This document shows positions 49,597 through 62,184 of a stretch of 64,000 nt of DNA, piece by piece. The translations under genes were made by a program, and so were the position numbers. The stretch covers positions 1 to 64,000 of the forward strand of contig CAJNOJ010000306.1 of NCBI GenBank assembly GCA_905250025.1. Reading direction: 5' to 3'. How positions within the stretch are numbered: position 1 is the first letter of the stretch; every line of letters starts with the position of its first letter. The notes beneath the pieces are model-generated. The model made no database searches and was not told where the DNA came from. It saw nothing but the letters and a program-made list of their open reading frames with translations. The DNA comes from Adineta ricciae. Taxonomy: Eukaryota > Rotifera > Eurotatoria > Adinetida > Adinetidae.

Positions 49597-51574
49597 TTAC
49601 CCATTGATGTCAGTATTATTATTGATTATTTTGACATGTTTTTCTAGATACGGTGCCTCGATGATTAATTTACCATCCATATAATTTGATTGTAGACGTT
49701 CAATATCGGTCTGAGGTGGTAGACTGGTTGATTGGAAGAATGATGAACGAGATTTGCGTGTGTCGCTTTCGGTTTTTCGTTCAGCTTTGACGATTAGCTC
49801 TTGATCTTTGATTGACACTTGAATATCCTCAGGTTGATAATCGGTTAAATCTAAAGACATGAGTAGTTTCTTATTGTCATTCGACGAACCTGGAAGAATT
49901 TGCGGACGAAAAGCCGATCGATGGAATACATCAAAATCAAACGGTTTTGTTTTGCCTACGGACGAATCATTGTTCGATGTGACTGCAACCGGTGTTGTTC
50001 TTGATGAATCAGTGAATGTCATATGAAAGTCATTTGGATTAATCGATAAATTATGATGCGGATCTGATTGTAAATGAGTTGCGGAAGATGTAGGTCGTCC
50101 ACCATTAGTTAGATTAAGATTCCCATAGGAAAATGTTAATGATTGACTTGTTATATCCCGATTTGACAAATTTGGTTTCTTTTCAGTTATTGTTGAATGT
50201 AAACAAGGCATTTCAATGGTTAGTTCTCGTGTTTTCCGACTGTATGATGACGAATATCTTGTTAAATCGATATGTTTTGGTATAGGAAAGATTTTGTGCA
50301 TTTCTCGCCGAATAAAACCACCGAGATGATCTTCCTCTACATGTTTCCCATCGATAACTAGTTGATTTCGAGAGTAAGACGGTGTAATCGTGAATTCATT
50401 TTCTTCAAAATCATCAGTCGTCAATTGAATAACATATTTTGTACCTTGATCACTGATTCGTTGGTCATACGAATGAGTAATCGGTCCCGTATAACCGTCT
50501 GAACCTGTTGGATATTTGGTCGATGACATTGGTGAGTTAATATTCCAAGAACTAGTCGAATATCTCAGAAATGACGATGGCGGTCGAGCAAATGTATTGT
50601 TGGATATTTTGGAAAGAGGTTTGTGGTCGTTGATTTTGTTCGTTGAGGGTGATGAGGAAAAGATTGAATTAGTTGATTTAGGATAATGAAGTGAGAATGA
50701 AGAAGGCAGAAATGATGTTTCACTCTCTTTATTAACAACAATGCTATCGTTGAGTAATCTTGAAGATGATGGAAGGGAGCTTTTTTCTTCTAATAGATTA
50801 GTTTGATAGTTATCAATTGAATACTGTTTTACTGGTGATTGGTATGCCAAAGTCTTGTCTGTCGAATTCAATGATTGACAATGGGAATATCGTGATTCGT
50901 AGAGATGATTGGATGGAGCTTTTTGTTGTTCTTTCACAAATGATGAAGAGCACGGATCGTGACAAAGATGAGATGTCTTATTTGGAGTCGATGGGAGAAG
51001 AAATAACGACGATGATGATGATAAAAAATCTCTTGTTTTCCGTCCTTGACAGAGTTGTCGATCGGCTAGCGGAATAGAACTCGAGATAAAGTCTTTGTCA
51101 TTTCGCTCTTGTAAACTTTCGCTCGGCTGATCATTCGGGATATAGGTTCGTGGTTTGCTTGTATTCGATAGAAACGATTTCGATGAAAGAAAGTAATCAT
51201 TCGATAATAATGATGTTGATGGTAGATTGTTGTAAATATAATGTCGACTACGACGCGAACCGATATACGGTCGTGGCAACGACGATGACTAGACAAAGAA
51301 AGGAATGAATAGAAGGTTTTTGCTAGTGTACCTCGCAGAATGAAGGTCGATGAACTAAGTTTTTCCTCTTTTCAAATCATTCTGCTTTGATCATATCAAT
51401 GCAAAATGACGTTCACATGAGAATTCAATGTGGTTTTTACATATGTAAATATTGTCCTAACAATAAACTGATTTGCATATGAGACAACATGAAATTTCTG
51501 CTATTCAATTATCGATTGTTCAACGAAGGAAAAATGCTCAGAAAATCATTTACCCTATTAATACTTGTCGACAT
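49597..51574 (-). CDS. Large small-heat-shock-type protein with two alpha-crystallin domains
   Basis: A 21-nt first exon (51554-51574) and one large exon (49597-51288) give 570 aa. The first half is Ser/Thr/Asn-rich and disordered. Alpha-crystallin domain 1 at about residues 285-385: KYVIQLTTDDFEENEFTI, LVIDGKHVEEDHLGGF, RREMHKIFPIPKHIDL, ELTIEMP. Domain 2 at about 455-560: LLMSLDLTDYQPEDIQVSI, ELIVKAERK, TSLPPQTDIERL, DGKLIIEAP. Single-domain Hsp20 proteins are about 150-220 aa; tandem-domain forms occur in flatworms and other invertebrates. Probable chaperone, perhaps cytoskeletal; a role in desiccation is inference. The large exon has no introns although neighbours have many. Confidence 0.88.
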
Positions 51575-52534
51575 TGGATGCTGTGCGAATGTATACGTGT
51601 ACTTGCAATGAGAGATTTCAAGTGAATGCAACTAACAATTCAACACATATAATATCTGTCCGTTGTCATCAGGAGAGGTTTTTTGTTGAAGTAAACTTTG
51701 CAGACATAACACATGGTGATGTTTTTTTAACAATTGAAAAGTGTCTTGTTTTATTTAGTTGTTATTATTGAAATGAAAATAGTGTTTGCCTATAATGAGT
51801 TCGTTCTTCAGTTTTTTTTCTGTATAATTCTTTAAAAAAAACAATATGTGTTTGATCTGTATAGTTTTGTACATCTTAGAGACTCGTTTCTTTTGTTAAA
51901 AAGAGATGATCAGCATCGTTAGCTAGCGCGATTGTAAGATAGGTCGCGCTGTGCAAACTTTGGGTCATTCGAAGGATGAGCGTGTGCATCGAAGTGAAGA
52001 CATTTCGTCCACACCTTCATTAAAAGAAGACAAAAGTAGTTTCGCCACTAGTCGATGTTTCTGTCTCTCGGATTCTCGACCTTCTTGCTTATCAACGAAG
52101 ATTTTCATATGTAGTCCGAGATGACAGAGGCTTCGTCAGATTGAACAAGACAGTCAAGGTTCTAGATGAACTAGAGGTAAAATCATTCATTAGCGTCTCG
52201 GTGGAAAGAAGATAGTTTTTCAATTCTATTTAGATAGGAATAAATAATAAAATCTCTCAGAAATACTCACACCCACGCCCACAAGAGATGGCCTTTTGAG
52301 ATTTCGATTTATCTGTTGGAACTGAAGTTTGGTTTAGATTCTGTAAGTAACTGTCAACTCAACATATATATTAATTCCCCAGAAGAAAATTAAAATTAAA
52401 GTTTGTCTCAGTTCAGTGTACAAACATGTTCATATTAATAAAATAAACGAAAGCAAAACGCTCAGGAGAAGAATCACTCGTTTACAGATAATTTCCGCTA
52501 ATAGAATCCAATCATGTGAAAACTTTCATTATTC
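51575..52534. other. Intergenic region between the TEP and Hsp20 genes
   Basis: No gene is seen on either strand. AATAAA-like elements occur on the plus strand near 52438. Confidence 0.55.
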
Positions 52535-55500
52535 TCAACTAGATATCATCAGATCTACATAGTTAAAAAAAGCTATACATAAAACAATGACAAAAACCAG
52601 CGTCAATGATTGTACAAACACTGTACCCTGTCCGTAGTACGGACAATACGGACATTGATATGATCCACACACCTTGAAAATAACAAATGTATTACTTACA
52701 TAATCATGTACGCATAGCACTTACTTCGCAAATATCCAAGCCGAACAAATTTCTGAACGTATAAACATCTCGATACATATTTCCTGGTTCGAACCACTCG
52801 TATACTCGAACTTCATAGTATCGTGAAATGTTAGCTACTGGTATCCAACGTTTCGCTTGAAATTGAAAGCAAATGGGATTGAAGTCAACGTACGGAAAGC
52901 CGAAATTAACTTGACCAGGCCAGTTTTCTGCTTCGCGCAAATTACGAACATAAAATCCCCAAATCATTGATTTCAAATCTTTTTCTTCGACACGATAACC
53001 TGTTGGAATTTGAATTTCAACGAACACTGTACCACTTCGCGATGCTTTCAATGTATCGACATTTTGCGTTCGCCAGGACAAGCAAACATTGTAATCAATG
53101 GTTGAAAAGTTACGACCCGATAATACTGGTCGAACATCTACTGAAAATGGTACATAAGCCGGACGACGGATTTTATTTGTAAATTCTACATTGACACCAA
53201 CATGCATCTAAGGAAAATAGCAACTATTGTTCTTTTGTAGAAACTATATCAGAATGACCTACTTGAATTAATGCGTAACCATTACCGAATCCGTCAATGT
53301 AAAGCACGCCCCACACATGTTCAACATCGCGAACTTGCGTATCGATGATATTTTCGTCAACGATAACAACTGGATCATGACTTTCTCCTGGTCCGGACGC
53401 GGATGTTAAGTTGATTCGAATGTTATAAGCAGTAATTTCAAAACCACGCAGAACGGCATAACCAACAATAGCACGTTGAGCCATACAAGAGTCATACGTT
53501 GCTGACCAACCACCGATGAAGTTTCGCATCGATTGTAACCAGAGCACTAATGAGATATGAGCACTGTCAGATCAACAGGAATCTATTTTCATCATCTAAC
53601 ATACCAGATTGTTCAGCATCTCTTACTCGTGCTTTATGAGTATATGTCATAACAACAAATGCTGTTGCAGTTACCGCATGTGCTTCGAAATCGGTCGGTA
53701 TTGGCTTCGGTCCAAATCGAGGATTGACGTTTGGCCATGTTTTTCTCATCGACGGCAGATTCAAATTTGAATAATAGATTCCATTTTCATCTAAACATTC
53801 CGAGCAAATCAGTACAAAACAGAAATTGTCTATTTTCTATATTTACTCATCCGTTTAAATAGCGTTAATCTTGCAAAGGCTGCATCCTGTTCTGCACTAT
53901 TTGTTAGGTGCAAAGCATAAGTAACAATGGCCATATCGAATGCATCGGTGATGAGGCGAAAATGTTTTTCTAACCACTGTTTTCCTCGTTGAATAGAACC
54001 TGTTAGATATTTTCCTGGTATTCCACGTACATCAACATTCATTTGTAATGCAATCAGAACTTGCGCTGTTAAGGATAAATTCAATCGTTCGTATGTTCCA
54101 CTAACATTGGTTAAACGAACGCCAAACTTGTGGCGATCTTCGATGCCGGTTATTTCACCCCATGAACCATTTTCTTTTTGGTTTGTTAGAAAGAATTTCA
54201 CGATATCAGAACGAAGGTTCGGATCAATGTATAAACCTTTTTCTTCCCATTCAGGATAAACAGCATCACGTAATGTCATCAATGTCCAAGCCGTGAGCCA
54301 CACAGAAGATTCATTAGAAAAGCCAAATTGACTGAATGAGCCAACGCGCCACGGTTCTTCCGGGTACGTATCAACATACATAGCCATGAAACGAAGATAT
54401 TCCATATTTGCATAAGTCAATACCTGTAATAATTTTTGTTCATCAAATGCACGACCACCATGACCTAAAAATGGAAACTATTATTTGAGAAAGGGTCTAC
54501 CCGGATTACTAACCTTGTAACATATACCGAAGATTATAAATCATCATAGCGAAATCGAATATACCCGAATCACCTGGAGCCGTTGTTCGTTGGATTAAGT
54601 TGTCTGTGTTTAACCATTCATCGTAGCCCAGCAGGAAATACGGACCGGCTACATCGCCGGATATAAATATTTCGCAAGTTGCTGAACCAAGTATGTAATC
54701 CCAAGTGTTTTGCAAAGGGAGAATAAAATTTTCAGGAACAACTATATCATACTCATTCACTTGCCGCGGTAGATTATTTAACAATAAGACGGTTGGCGTA
54801 TGATAATAATTACGCACACCTTCATAATTCACTTTGATTGTTTCGCGGAAGAAATCACGAGAAACGCCAGTGATGCCTTAATGACAAAACAGAAACAATG
54901 AAAATATTTCGAAGAAGATATCAATACCTTCGATCATGATTTCGATTTCACCAGCAACAACAGGAACAAACGGAATATGAAGTCGTCGAACTTCATTCGG
55001 ATACAAAATCACCAGTACATGATGTTGACCCTCGGTTAGCTTCGGTGCATATGATGATACGATACCTCGTTGTTCGATATTAACCGAACGATAATCATCG
55101 GATGCATGTAGAATAATCAATGCTTCGACGCGATGCGATTGAAAATTGAACACATCAACACGCGCTCCAACTTGCTCACCAAGTCGTACAATGGGTGGTA
55201 CTTCGACTTTTATAAAAAATTGTCTTGTACCTTCGTAGATGAATGGAACATCAACAATACCAAAGCCTGATAGACGACTGACAGCCAGAGCTGTGATAAC
55301 CCAGGTAGTGATCACGTTTGGCACTGTTGTACGAAATTGTACACGACCATCGGGATACGCGAATTGTTGATGCCACATAAAATCAAGTTGTAATTCACGT
55401 TCCCAGTATGGCCATAAGCGGAGATACAAAGGAGTGAAATTATACTCACTTGTTGGTGTTGTCGTATTACCTTCAGAGAGAGAGAGAGAAAGAGAAGTCA

Positions 55501-57950
55501 ATTTTTTTCTTTCGATCCAAAATTTTCTACTTACAATTTGCTTCATCAGAACCGTCTCGACAATCGAGTATATCATTACATCTCAATGCAGGTGGATAAC
55601 ATGTACCATCCGTGCATTGCAATAAGCCATATTGATCACAGTCTGTTTGGATAGCTTGAATATTAACATCGGTGAAGATTTGCATTCCTGATGAATTGAA
55701 TGTTGAACCAGCATCGTAACCATAGGATTGCGAGGGATAAAAAACTCGATGCGATGCAATGTTAATATCTGAGTACCATGTATGTTGAAAACTCGTTGTA
55801 GAGTATCGATCGAATGAATATAATTCATCATAGAGTATAACTGAACTGAAATGATTGCCTGGTGGAAATAATCGTGTTTGCACAAGACCAAGACCAGCGA
55901 ACGCAACATACGACTGCGGTGATGCATAAGCTATCACTTCGATTGTGTTTCCTGTGAAGTCTTTTCGCCGATTAATTGTGATATTCACATGGTTTGTTAC
56001 GGATGATGTATCAACATGAAAATTCATACTGTCGGCAACAATTTCTCCGTCATAGCGAATATAGTACACTAGGATGTGAGCAGATGGAGCCATTTCGCGG
56101 CTAATACCAACATCGAATGTTTTCTGTCGAGCACCATCCATAGGAAGAATGTTTGTAAAGATTAACCTGCCTGCTGACGTTATATGATAATATACAAAAT
56201 CAACATACTGGGTGATATTGACACGAAACAGCATAAAATCTCCTACACGCGGGTTTTCCGTACTCGATGTTACTTGTAGATAACTATTCGATGGAGATAG
56301 ATAACGAATAGCACGTTGTTCATCTGTGGTACCTTGAACTAATATATTGTTGTCGTATAACTCAGCACGAAGACGTATAAATGTTATTGCTGGATCACCT
56401 GGCGCTAAAAACCGATGTTGAATGATACCAGAAGAATCGATCAGATAATCCACTGGAACCCCTGATTGGCCTAGATCGTTTTCAGTATAGATACGAATAA
56501 ACCGACCAGGCCCCGGAGGATACTTAGTCCCATCAATATTCATCGCAGCTACATATGTAGTAAAGATCATCCGTGGTTTGAATACCATTGATGGGCCACC
56601 AAGAAAACGAAGACGCGTACCAGGTGTATAGAAGGAAACAACTGTCGTGCCTAAAAAAGATCCCTATAGACTAACCAGATCCTTTAGTGAAGTATTCTCT
56701 CCTAACCGTTATTTGTTTCATTCCACCATGGATCATGTATAACAGCTGTTATTAAGATTTCATTACCATCCAAATCTGGTAGTAATGTTCGGATGGTCTC
56801 CATTGGAATGAAGAAGCCAGCAACACCGTTAAAGTCATTGATCGTCGTTCTGTATGTCGATATTAGCCTTCCTTCTGGCGTCTTAGGTTGAAATTCAACA
56901 TCAGCCAATGGAAAATTATACGGATCATAGCGCAACGATCGATTACGTGCCTGAACAACTAAATTTGCATAACCGAGAACACCCATACCAGTTGTATAGT
57001 TTGCTATAATAAATCCACCAACACCCGGTGCATCCGTAGGTAAATAATATGGAACGGTAACATTCACTTCAAATTTCCGATTGTAAAATTCGTGCATATC
57101 AAACTGTTTTGTTGCTTCGTAACCCATCACACGGCATTTCACTTGCCACACACCTTCTGGGGGTCCATCATTGATGGGATACTAAAACGGAAAGAGTTCA
57201 ACTTTCGCACTTATGAAGATTCTGTTCAAGAATTTGTACCTCAAGTGAAACAATACCAGCGGTTGTCTGTTGATTTTCCCATTTGCGTAGAATATGACCT
57301 GATGGTCCAATTATATACGCATCAAGTGTATGAAAATATCCGCTCAAATCGGGATAAATAGGTATACAACGAAATTGCACTACCGTTTCATGTCGATATA
57401 CTGGTCGATCAAGTTGGATAAGTATTGTTACACCTTTCTGTTCGAAGATCAATTCGGAAATATTTGAAAATTTCCTTTCACCCGTTAATGATGTTCCTTC
57501 AACTGTTAAACGATAAGTACTAGAACGTATATTATTCGGTATACGCATCTGTAGTGTTCTTGGTACATTCAACATACAGAGATCTTCAACTGCTGCCACA
57601 GCCATATCATCATTTGATATTAGTGCTTTGACCATCGTAGAATTCCATTCTTTACGTAGGATGGTAACACTAACGGAAATGATTTGTGCTGGTCGTATGA
57701 TACGTGGACCGACGATGATATAAGATGGCGTAGCAGGTAGTCGTGCTTGTTGTGATGTGTAGATATTCAGCGGTACTTGTCGACGACGAATGGAATGATT
57801 GAGAAAAGTATCTGATTGAAATGGCTCAGTTGTTTGGAAATTGTCGGTCGCATTTTGTGAGTAAAACGGAAAGAATTCCGAGGATTGATAAGCGAAGATC
57901 GTTGTCAAGAGATGCAATTGAAGAAAGAGAGCAACACTCAGTCGATTCAT
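52535..57950 (-). CDS. Thioester-protein / alpha-2-macroglobulin family protein with LDLa domain (Mcr/CD109-like)
   Basis: Multi-exon gene, roughly 1650-1700 aa, read leftward. A signal peptide (MNRLSVALFLQLHLLTTIFA) leads into macroglobulin domains (VTILIQLDRPVYRHETVVQF, PPEGVWQVKCRV). In the middle, at about 55540-55640, is a complete LDL-receptor class A module with six cysteines and the calcium motif DCRDGSDEANC. Then come WVITALAVSRLSGFGIV (A2M domain), the helical TED-like part (SVWLTAWTLMTLRDAV, NLSLTAQVLIALQMNV), a CUB-like part and the receptor-binding domain. The thioester GCGEQ is absent; the place reads GSATCEIF. The last exon encodes a cysteine-rich piece and a hydrophobic stretch, suggesting a membrane or GPI anchor. 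An inserted LDLa and lost thioester recall insect Mcr (septate junctions). The start codon directly follows a TTTTAG acceptor. Confidence 0.9.
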
Positions 57951-59324
57951 CTAAAATAGAAATGAGTTGAGCACCGCTATAAAACGTGATAATAAAAGAA
58001 TCTTGAAAATTTTTAAGACTTCTTCTCTTCCTTCACACGCTGTATGATTCATCTGCATCGATCAATAAACTTAATCATGAAAATATCTGCTGAAACTCTG
58101 GAGAATTGTTTATATAAATTCGATGTTCTGATGACTCCGATTCTCTCTCTGTCTCTCTACGCATAAACTAACCTTTTCCATTGAAGGGCAGATCTTATCG
58201 TCAGTACGAGAAGAAAAAATTTGTTTGTTAAAAGAACAAAGTCATCGTTATTTGAACTTTATCAAACAAATTTCTTTTGCCAATGAACCCTATCATCACA
58301 TATTGATCACGGATGAAGACGATTATTCGCGGACTATCCATTGTTGATCCACATTTCGAAATAGATAATCTATGGTACATCAAGTGAAATCCTATGCGAA
58401 TGTGACGCCTCATTTGTTGCGATACGAGTTGAACGCTGCAGTTAACGAGTCAGGTGGGAAAGTAATTACAATCGTATAATTCAAAGACATTGTTGTATAG
58501 ATGTAAGAATTATAAGTTTCATTATTCCGAGTAATATGAGACTCGGATGCATAAAAATTTGATACATTAACAACGAGGAGAGAAAGTGTATCATTCAAAT
58601 CTTTGATAAATCGCCCGATCAGCTGTTGTTCCTTCTTTTCTTTTCGTATGCACGATCTCTTTCACTGATCATGTCTGACTCTCTGCCTTCTTTTTCGTTC
58701 TGTTTTTATATCATTAACTTTCTTTGATGATATGCTACATCAAAGTACAACATCAGTATCTCCTCTATAAAATATACTCTACTTTTTTTTATTACAAACT
58801 GCAATCGAAATGCTGAACAATCCATTTTCAAAGAAAGGTGAACTGATTTATCGCTTTAAACAATGTTCTGGCATTGTCTGTGTGTGTTCAACAGTAGCAC
58901 GAGTTTACACTTCTCCATTTTTTAATAGTAAGACGCACCGGCGTTGACTGTTAACCTTCTTTTTTTCCGTCATCAATAAATAATAGAAGTCATTCGATTG
59001 AATCCCTTTCGTATTTGTACTCAAAGTTCACTCGGGTGTTTCCCCGATGAAGACACGCCTTGCTTAGTCAGATTTCAGAGTCAATATATAGTACACAAGG
59101 TTACAGACATGAGATAACAAAGCAAACAGTGCGTTGAACGTTTTGGCGATTACAAACAATGAAAGTATTTTGTCAACGTATTGACACAAAACCAAATGAT
59201 CTCGTTGACCGATAAATGTTTCTGATTACTTTCATAACTTTAGTATGATCGTATTTTTCTTTCTGTAAGTATACATATTGAAACATGTGCATATTCTTTA
59301 TTTGAAACCAAATATTCAATACAA
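57951..59324. other. Intergenic region upstream of the TEP gene
   Basis: No gene is seen. Short CT run near 58142-58157. Presumably holds the TEP promoter and the downstream end of the LOR gene. Confidence 0.55.
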
Positions 59325-59894
59325 TTAAACTTTAATGTTTCCTTGATGAGGCGTTGCCAGAGGATTGCCCGGAAGACGTTGCGCACACGAGAGAACGATT
59401 ATTAAAGCCATAATGAATGCATGATATTCCTCTGTGCCATTCGCAATCTCTACCCAAAATGTGTCTTTCAATGGGGCAGTATCTTTCGTAACGAGAGCAA
59501 CAATACTGTCATCTTTCTTCAGTAGAAATTCGCGAGAAAAGGGACCTCCGCGATTTTCCATGACGTAATCACCATTCGAAGTGCTAATTTCTAGTTTACG
59601 TTGAGTGGGCGGGCCTGTTCGTTTTACAGATGCCAGTTGTGTTTCTTCAGCATCTCGATGAATCGAATAGATATTATATGTTGGATGTAAATGCAGTTTC
59701 TCTTGGCGAATTCGTATCAGTTCATTTCCGACAGCATCATACAACGTTAGTTTGTCTCCTAAGACAAATAATGTCGAATCGACTTTATAATGAACATTTC
59801 CATCGGCATCAGCAATGACAAATTTATCATCGGAGGAGAAATGCTTGTCCTCGATGACATATCGATTTGGTAAAGACGTTTCGGTTTGATTCAT
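59325..59894 (-). CDS. LURP-one-related (LOR/YxjI-type) tubby-fold protein, intronless
   Basis: A single uninterrupted frame of 189 codons from the ATG at 59892-59894. The tubby-like beta-barrel pattern of the LOR family (PF04525) is clear: RYVIEDKHFSSDDKFVIADA, GNVHYKVDSTLFVLGDKLTL, GNELIRIRQEKLHLHPTYNI, then a helix near the C-terminus (YHAFIMALIIVLSCAQRL). The repeated 'F-S-x-x-D-K-F/L' phrasing resembles bacterial YxjI and plant LURP1 relatives. Function in animals is unknown; the fold is shared with phospholipid scramblases. It is the only intron-free complete gene in the window, so transfer from a non-animal source is possible. Upstream CTTCTCAG looks like a trans-splice acceptor. Confidence 0.85.
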   Translation of the reverse strand: MNQTETSLPNRYVIEDKHFSSDDKFVIADADGNVHYKVDSTLFVLGDKLTLYDAVGNELIRIRQEKLHLHPTYNIYSIHRDAEETQLASVKRTGPPTQRKLEISTSNGDYVMENRGGPFSREFLLKKDDSIVALVTKDTAPLKDTFWVEIANGTEEYHAFIMALIIVLSCAQRLPGNPLATPHQGNIKV

Positions 59895-60368
59895 TGTGTG
59901 AAATTCACACTGAGAAGACAAACAGATATAAATAGCTCAGTAAAAGGAGTAATCAACCGTATCTTTATTAACTGAGGCAGTTATTTCGTTTTATTTATTA
60001 TCAAGTGAATCAGATAAAAACTCGGGAAAAGCATCATTATGTATATCGAAAAAAAAAAGAAAAGAAAAATGACGTATAAATATAAACTACAATGTACATC
60101 GAGTTCGTTTCTGTTAACTTCATTATGATCAATTCAATACATCGAGATGTATAAAACGATTTTTTCGGCCATATTTTTTATACACATATCACACAGTGCA
60201 TTGAGATAGATGGATAAAAGAACAAATTATAATGTCCAAACGCACGCCTACTCACGCTGATCTACAACTACAACATTTATCTAATGACATGTTTGGTACA
60301 AAAAACAAAAGTATGTCTGGAACTTGTCACTGTTCAATTATACACTTGATGGAATTGATACGACCTAT
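59895..60368. other. Spacer between ETV6 and LOR genes
   Basis: No gene is seen. A tract near 60050-60066, TATA-rich sequence near 60165-60180. Confidence 0.6.
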
Positions 60369-62184
60369 TTATGTGTTCTTTGAGTCCGTCATATGTTCTT
60401 CTTGTTTACAACTGACAGCTAAATTTAGTGGTTGATCAAACGGATAGCCATGTAGCAGACGGGACGTTAGCGAGATAGGAATGGTCTGTTTTCGTTTCGC
60501 TGTTGATGAACAAGAATATTGTTTTTCACTCTCATGATGACTACTATCTAATGATTCGGGCGATGACGAACTTGCTCGATCACTTTTCGATATCGGTTTA
60601 TCGCGTGTTGGAAACAAGTAGTTACTCGATATCATTGATGAATAATTAGGTAAAAGATGTAGGAACTGATTAGATAGCTGTGACGGAACGGAGGGTTCTG
60701 AACGTTGAAGATTCGTTTCGGATAGAAGTGAAGCCTTGCTGGCTGATGAATAGAACGTGTTAGCAGATGAACTTTGACGTTTCATATTCTTGCGAATTTC
60801 ATCGGGTGAACGCATAAAGCGATAGAGTAAACGTTTGGATTGCTCTTTGGAAATAATATTATTCGAATAGTAGTAACGCATCCCGCGTGATAGCTTTTCA
60901 TAGGTCATTGACAAACGATTCTTTTGTAATCCTGAAATGAATGTTGCGTACACGATCGAAATGAAAGAAAGATAGATTTTACCCCAGAGTGCGGCCAGTT
61001 TATCAGCTTGATTGATTCGAAAGACCATTTTCTCACGATTTTCCCAGTGAATTATTGATTCGTAGAGTGGATCTTCGAGTAGAATGTAGAGAAATTCCCA
61101 GAGAATTCGACAATCTACATCAAATAGTCAATAGATATCTTGTTTCGATATACATCAGAATATCATACTTTTCGCTGCTTTTGGTTTCATTAGAATATCA
61201 CCATGAAAATCAATGCGATCTTGATAATAACGTATCTGTCTCGCACTATCACTTCCGACGTGAATTTTTCTTTCATTTGCTTGAGATTTGACTAACAATG
61301 GTGGCGGCAGTAGTGGTGGTTTAGAAGCTGATTCATGCTGTTCGATATCGATATCTTCATCATCCATATATTCCTCTTTGATAGATGAGATCGGAAGACT
61401 CATGTCATGCTTCTCCAATGGTTTGGTCACTAGAGAACAAGTTTTCGATACGAAGATATCGTTTGATGAAATCGAACTAACCTGGTGACGACGAAGACGA
61501 ACACTCTGATGTCTGTCGAGTTCGTGTCAGTTGTTGCGACGCAATCGATGCTGCTGTGTACTTCGCTTCGCATTGATTGTATAGATAATTCATTGCTGGA
61601 TGTAGATATGGCATGTTCGGTGGTGGGACTGGTGGGAATGGAAGATTAAAATGACGCACTGATGAAGGTGGTAGAAAACCAAAACTGTTCCATAGTTGAT
61701 AGGAAAGTGCTGAAAAAGACATCGATAGAAATGGAACTTTCTCTGAACAAAACTTTACTCTGACAATTGAATGATTTGATTAATGCATAGTGCTGTTGAA
61801 GCGCTTTATAGAGAATGTCTCCAGAACGTGCTGAACGCTGTTTGAAGCCATCTTCACTCAACAGAGATAATGCTTTACCTATAGAAAATCAAAGTCACAG
61901 TTTAAGAAAAGAACATCTTCCGTTGAACTGACCATTCATTTCGAAATCATTCAAGTTAATGTCACCCAGCGAATATTCTTCAATACAATATTCAATCCAT
62001 TTTTGCACATCTTCTTTCGTCCAGAACTCGATCGATCGAACTAAAAGTCGAGGTTACTCTCTTGCGTTTCTCAAAGCACTTTCTTACGTAAATTTGCTGG
62101 TAAATTCATTTTCGTCGATGATATCAGATAATTATTGGTTGGAAATGGTATATTAGCAAATGTCGTATCCGTATTAGCAACCAT
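60369..62184 (-). CDS. ETV6: ETS transcription factor with pointed domain (ETV6/TEL, Yan/Aop type)
   Basis: About 490-500 aa from at least seven exons, read leftward from the ATG at 62182-62184. The N-terminal pointed (SAM) domain: FWTKEDVQKWIEYC, SLGDINLNDFEMNGKALSLL, then FKQRSARSGDILYKALQQH, very close to the TEL/Yan polymerising SAM. The middle is Pro/Ser-rich and contains ISSIKEEYMDDE, a consensus sumoylation site. The ETS domain follows: CRILWEFLYILLEDP, IIHWENREKMVFRINQADKL, AALWG, RLSMTYEKLSRGMRYYY, with the recognition-helix arginines RGMR, and KRLLYRFMRSPDEI. Near the end, QPLNLAV resembles a CtBP-binding motif, fitting a repressor. The start codon is one base behind a GAATTTTAG acceptor. 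Confidence 0.95.
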
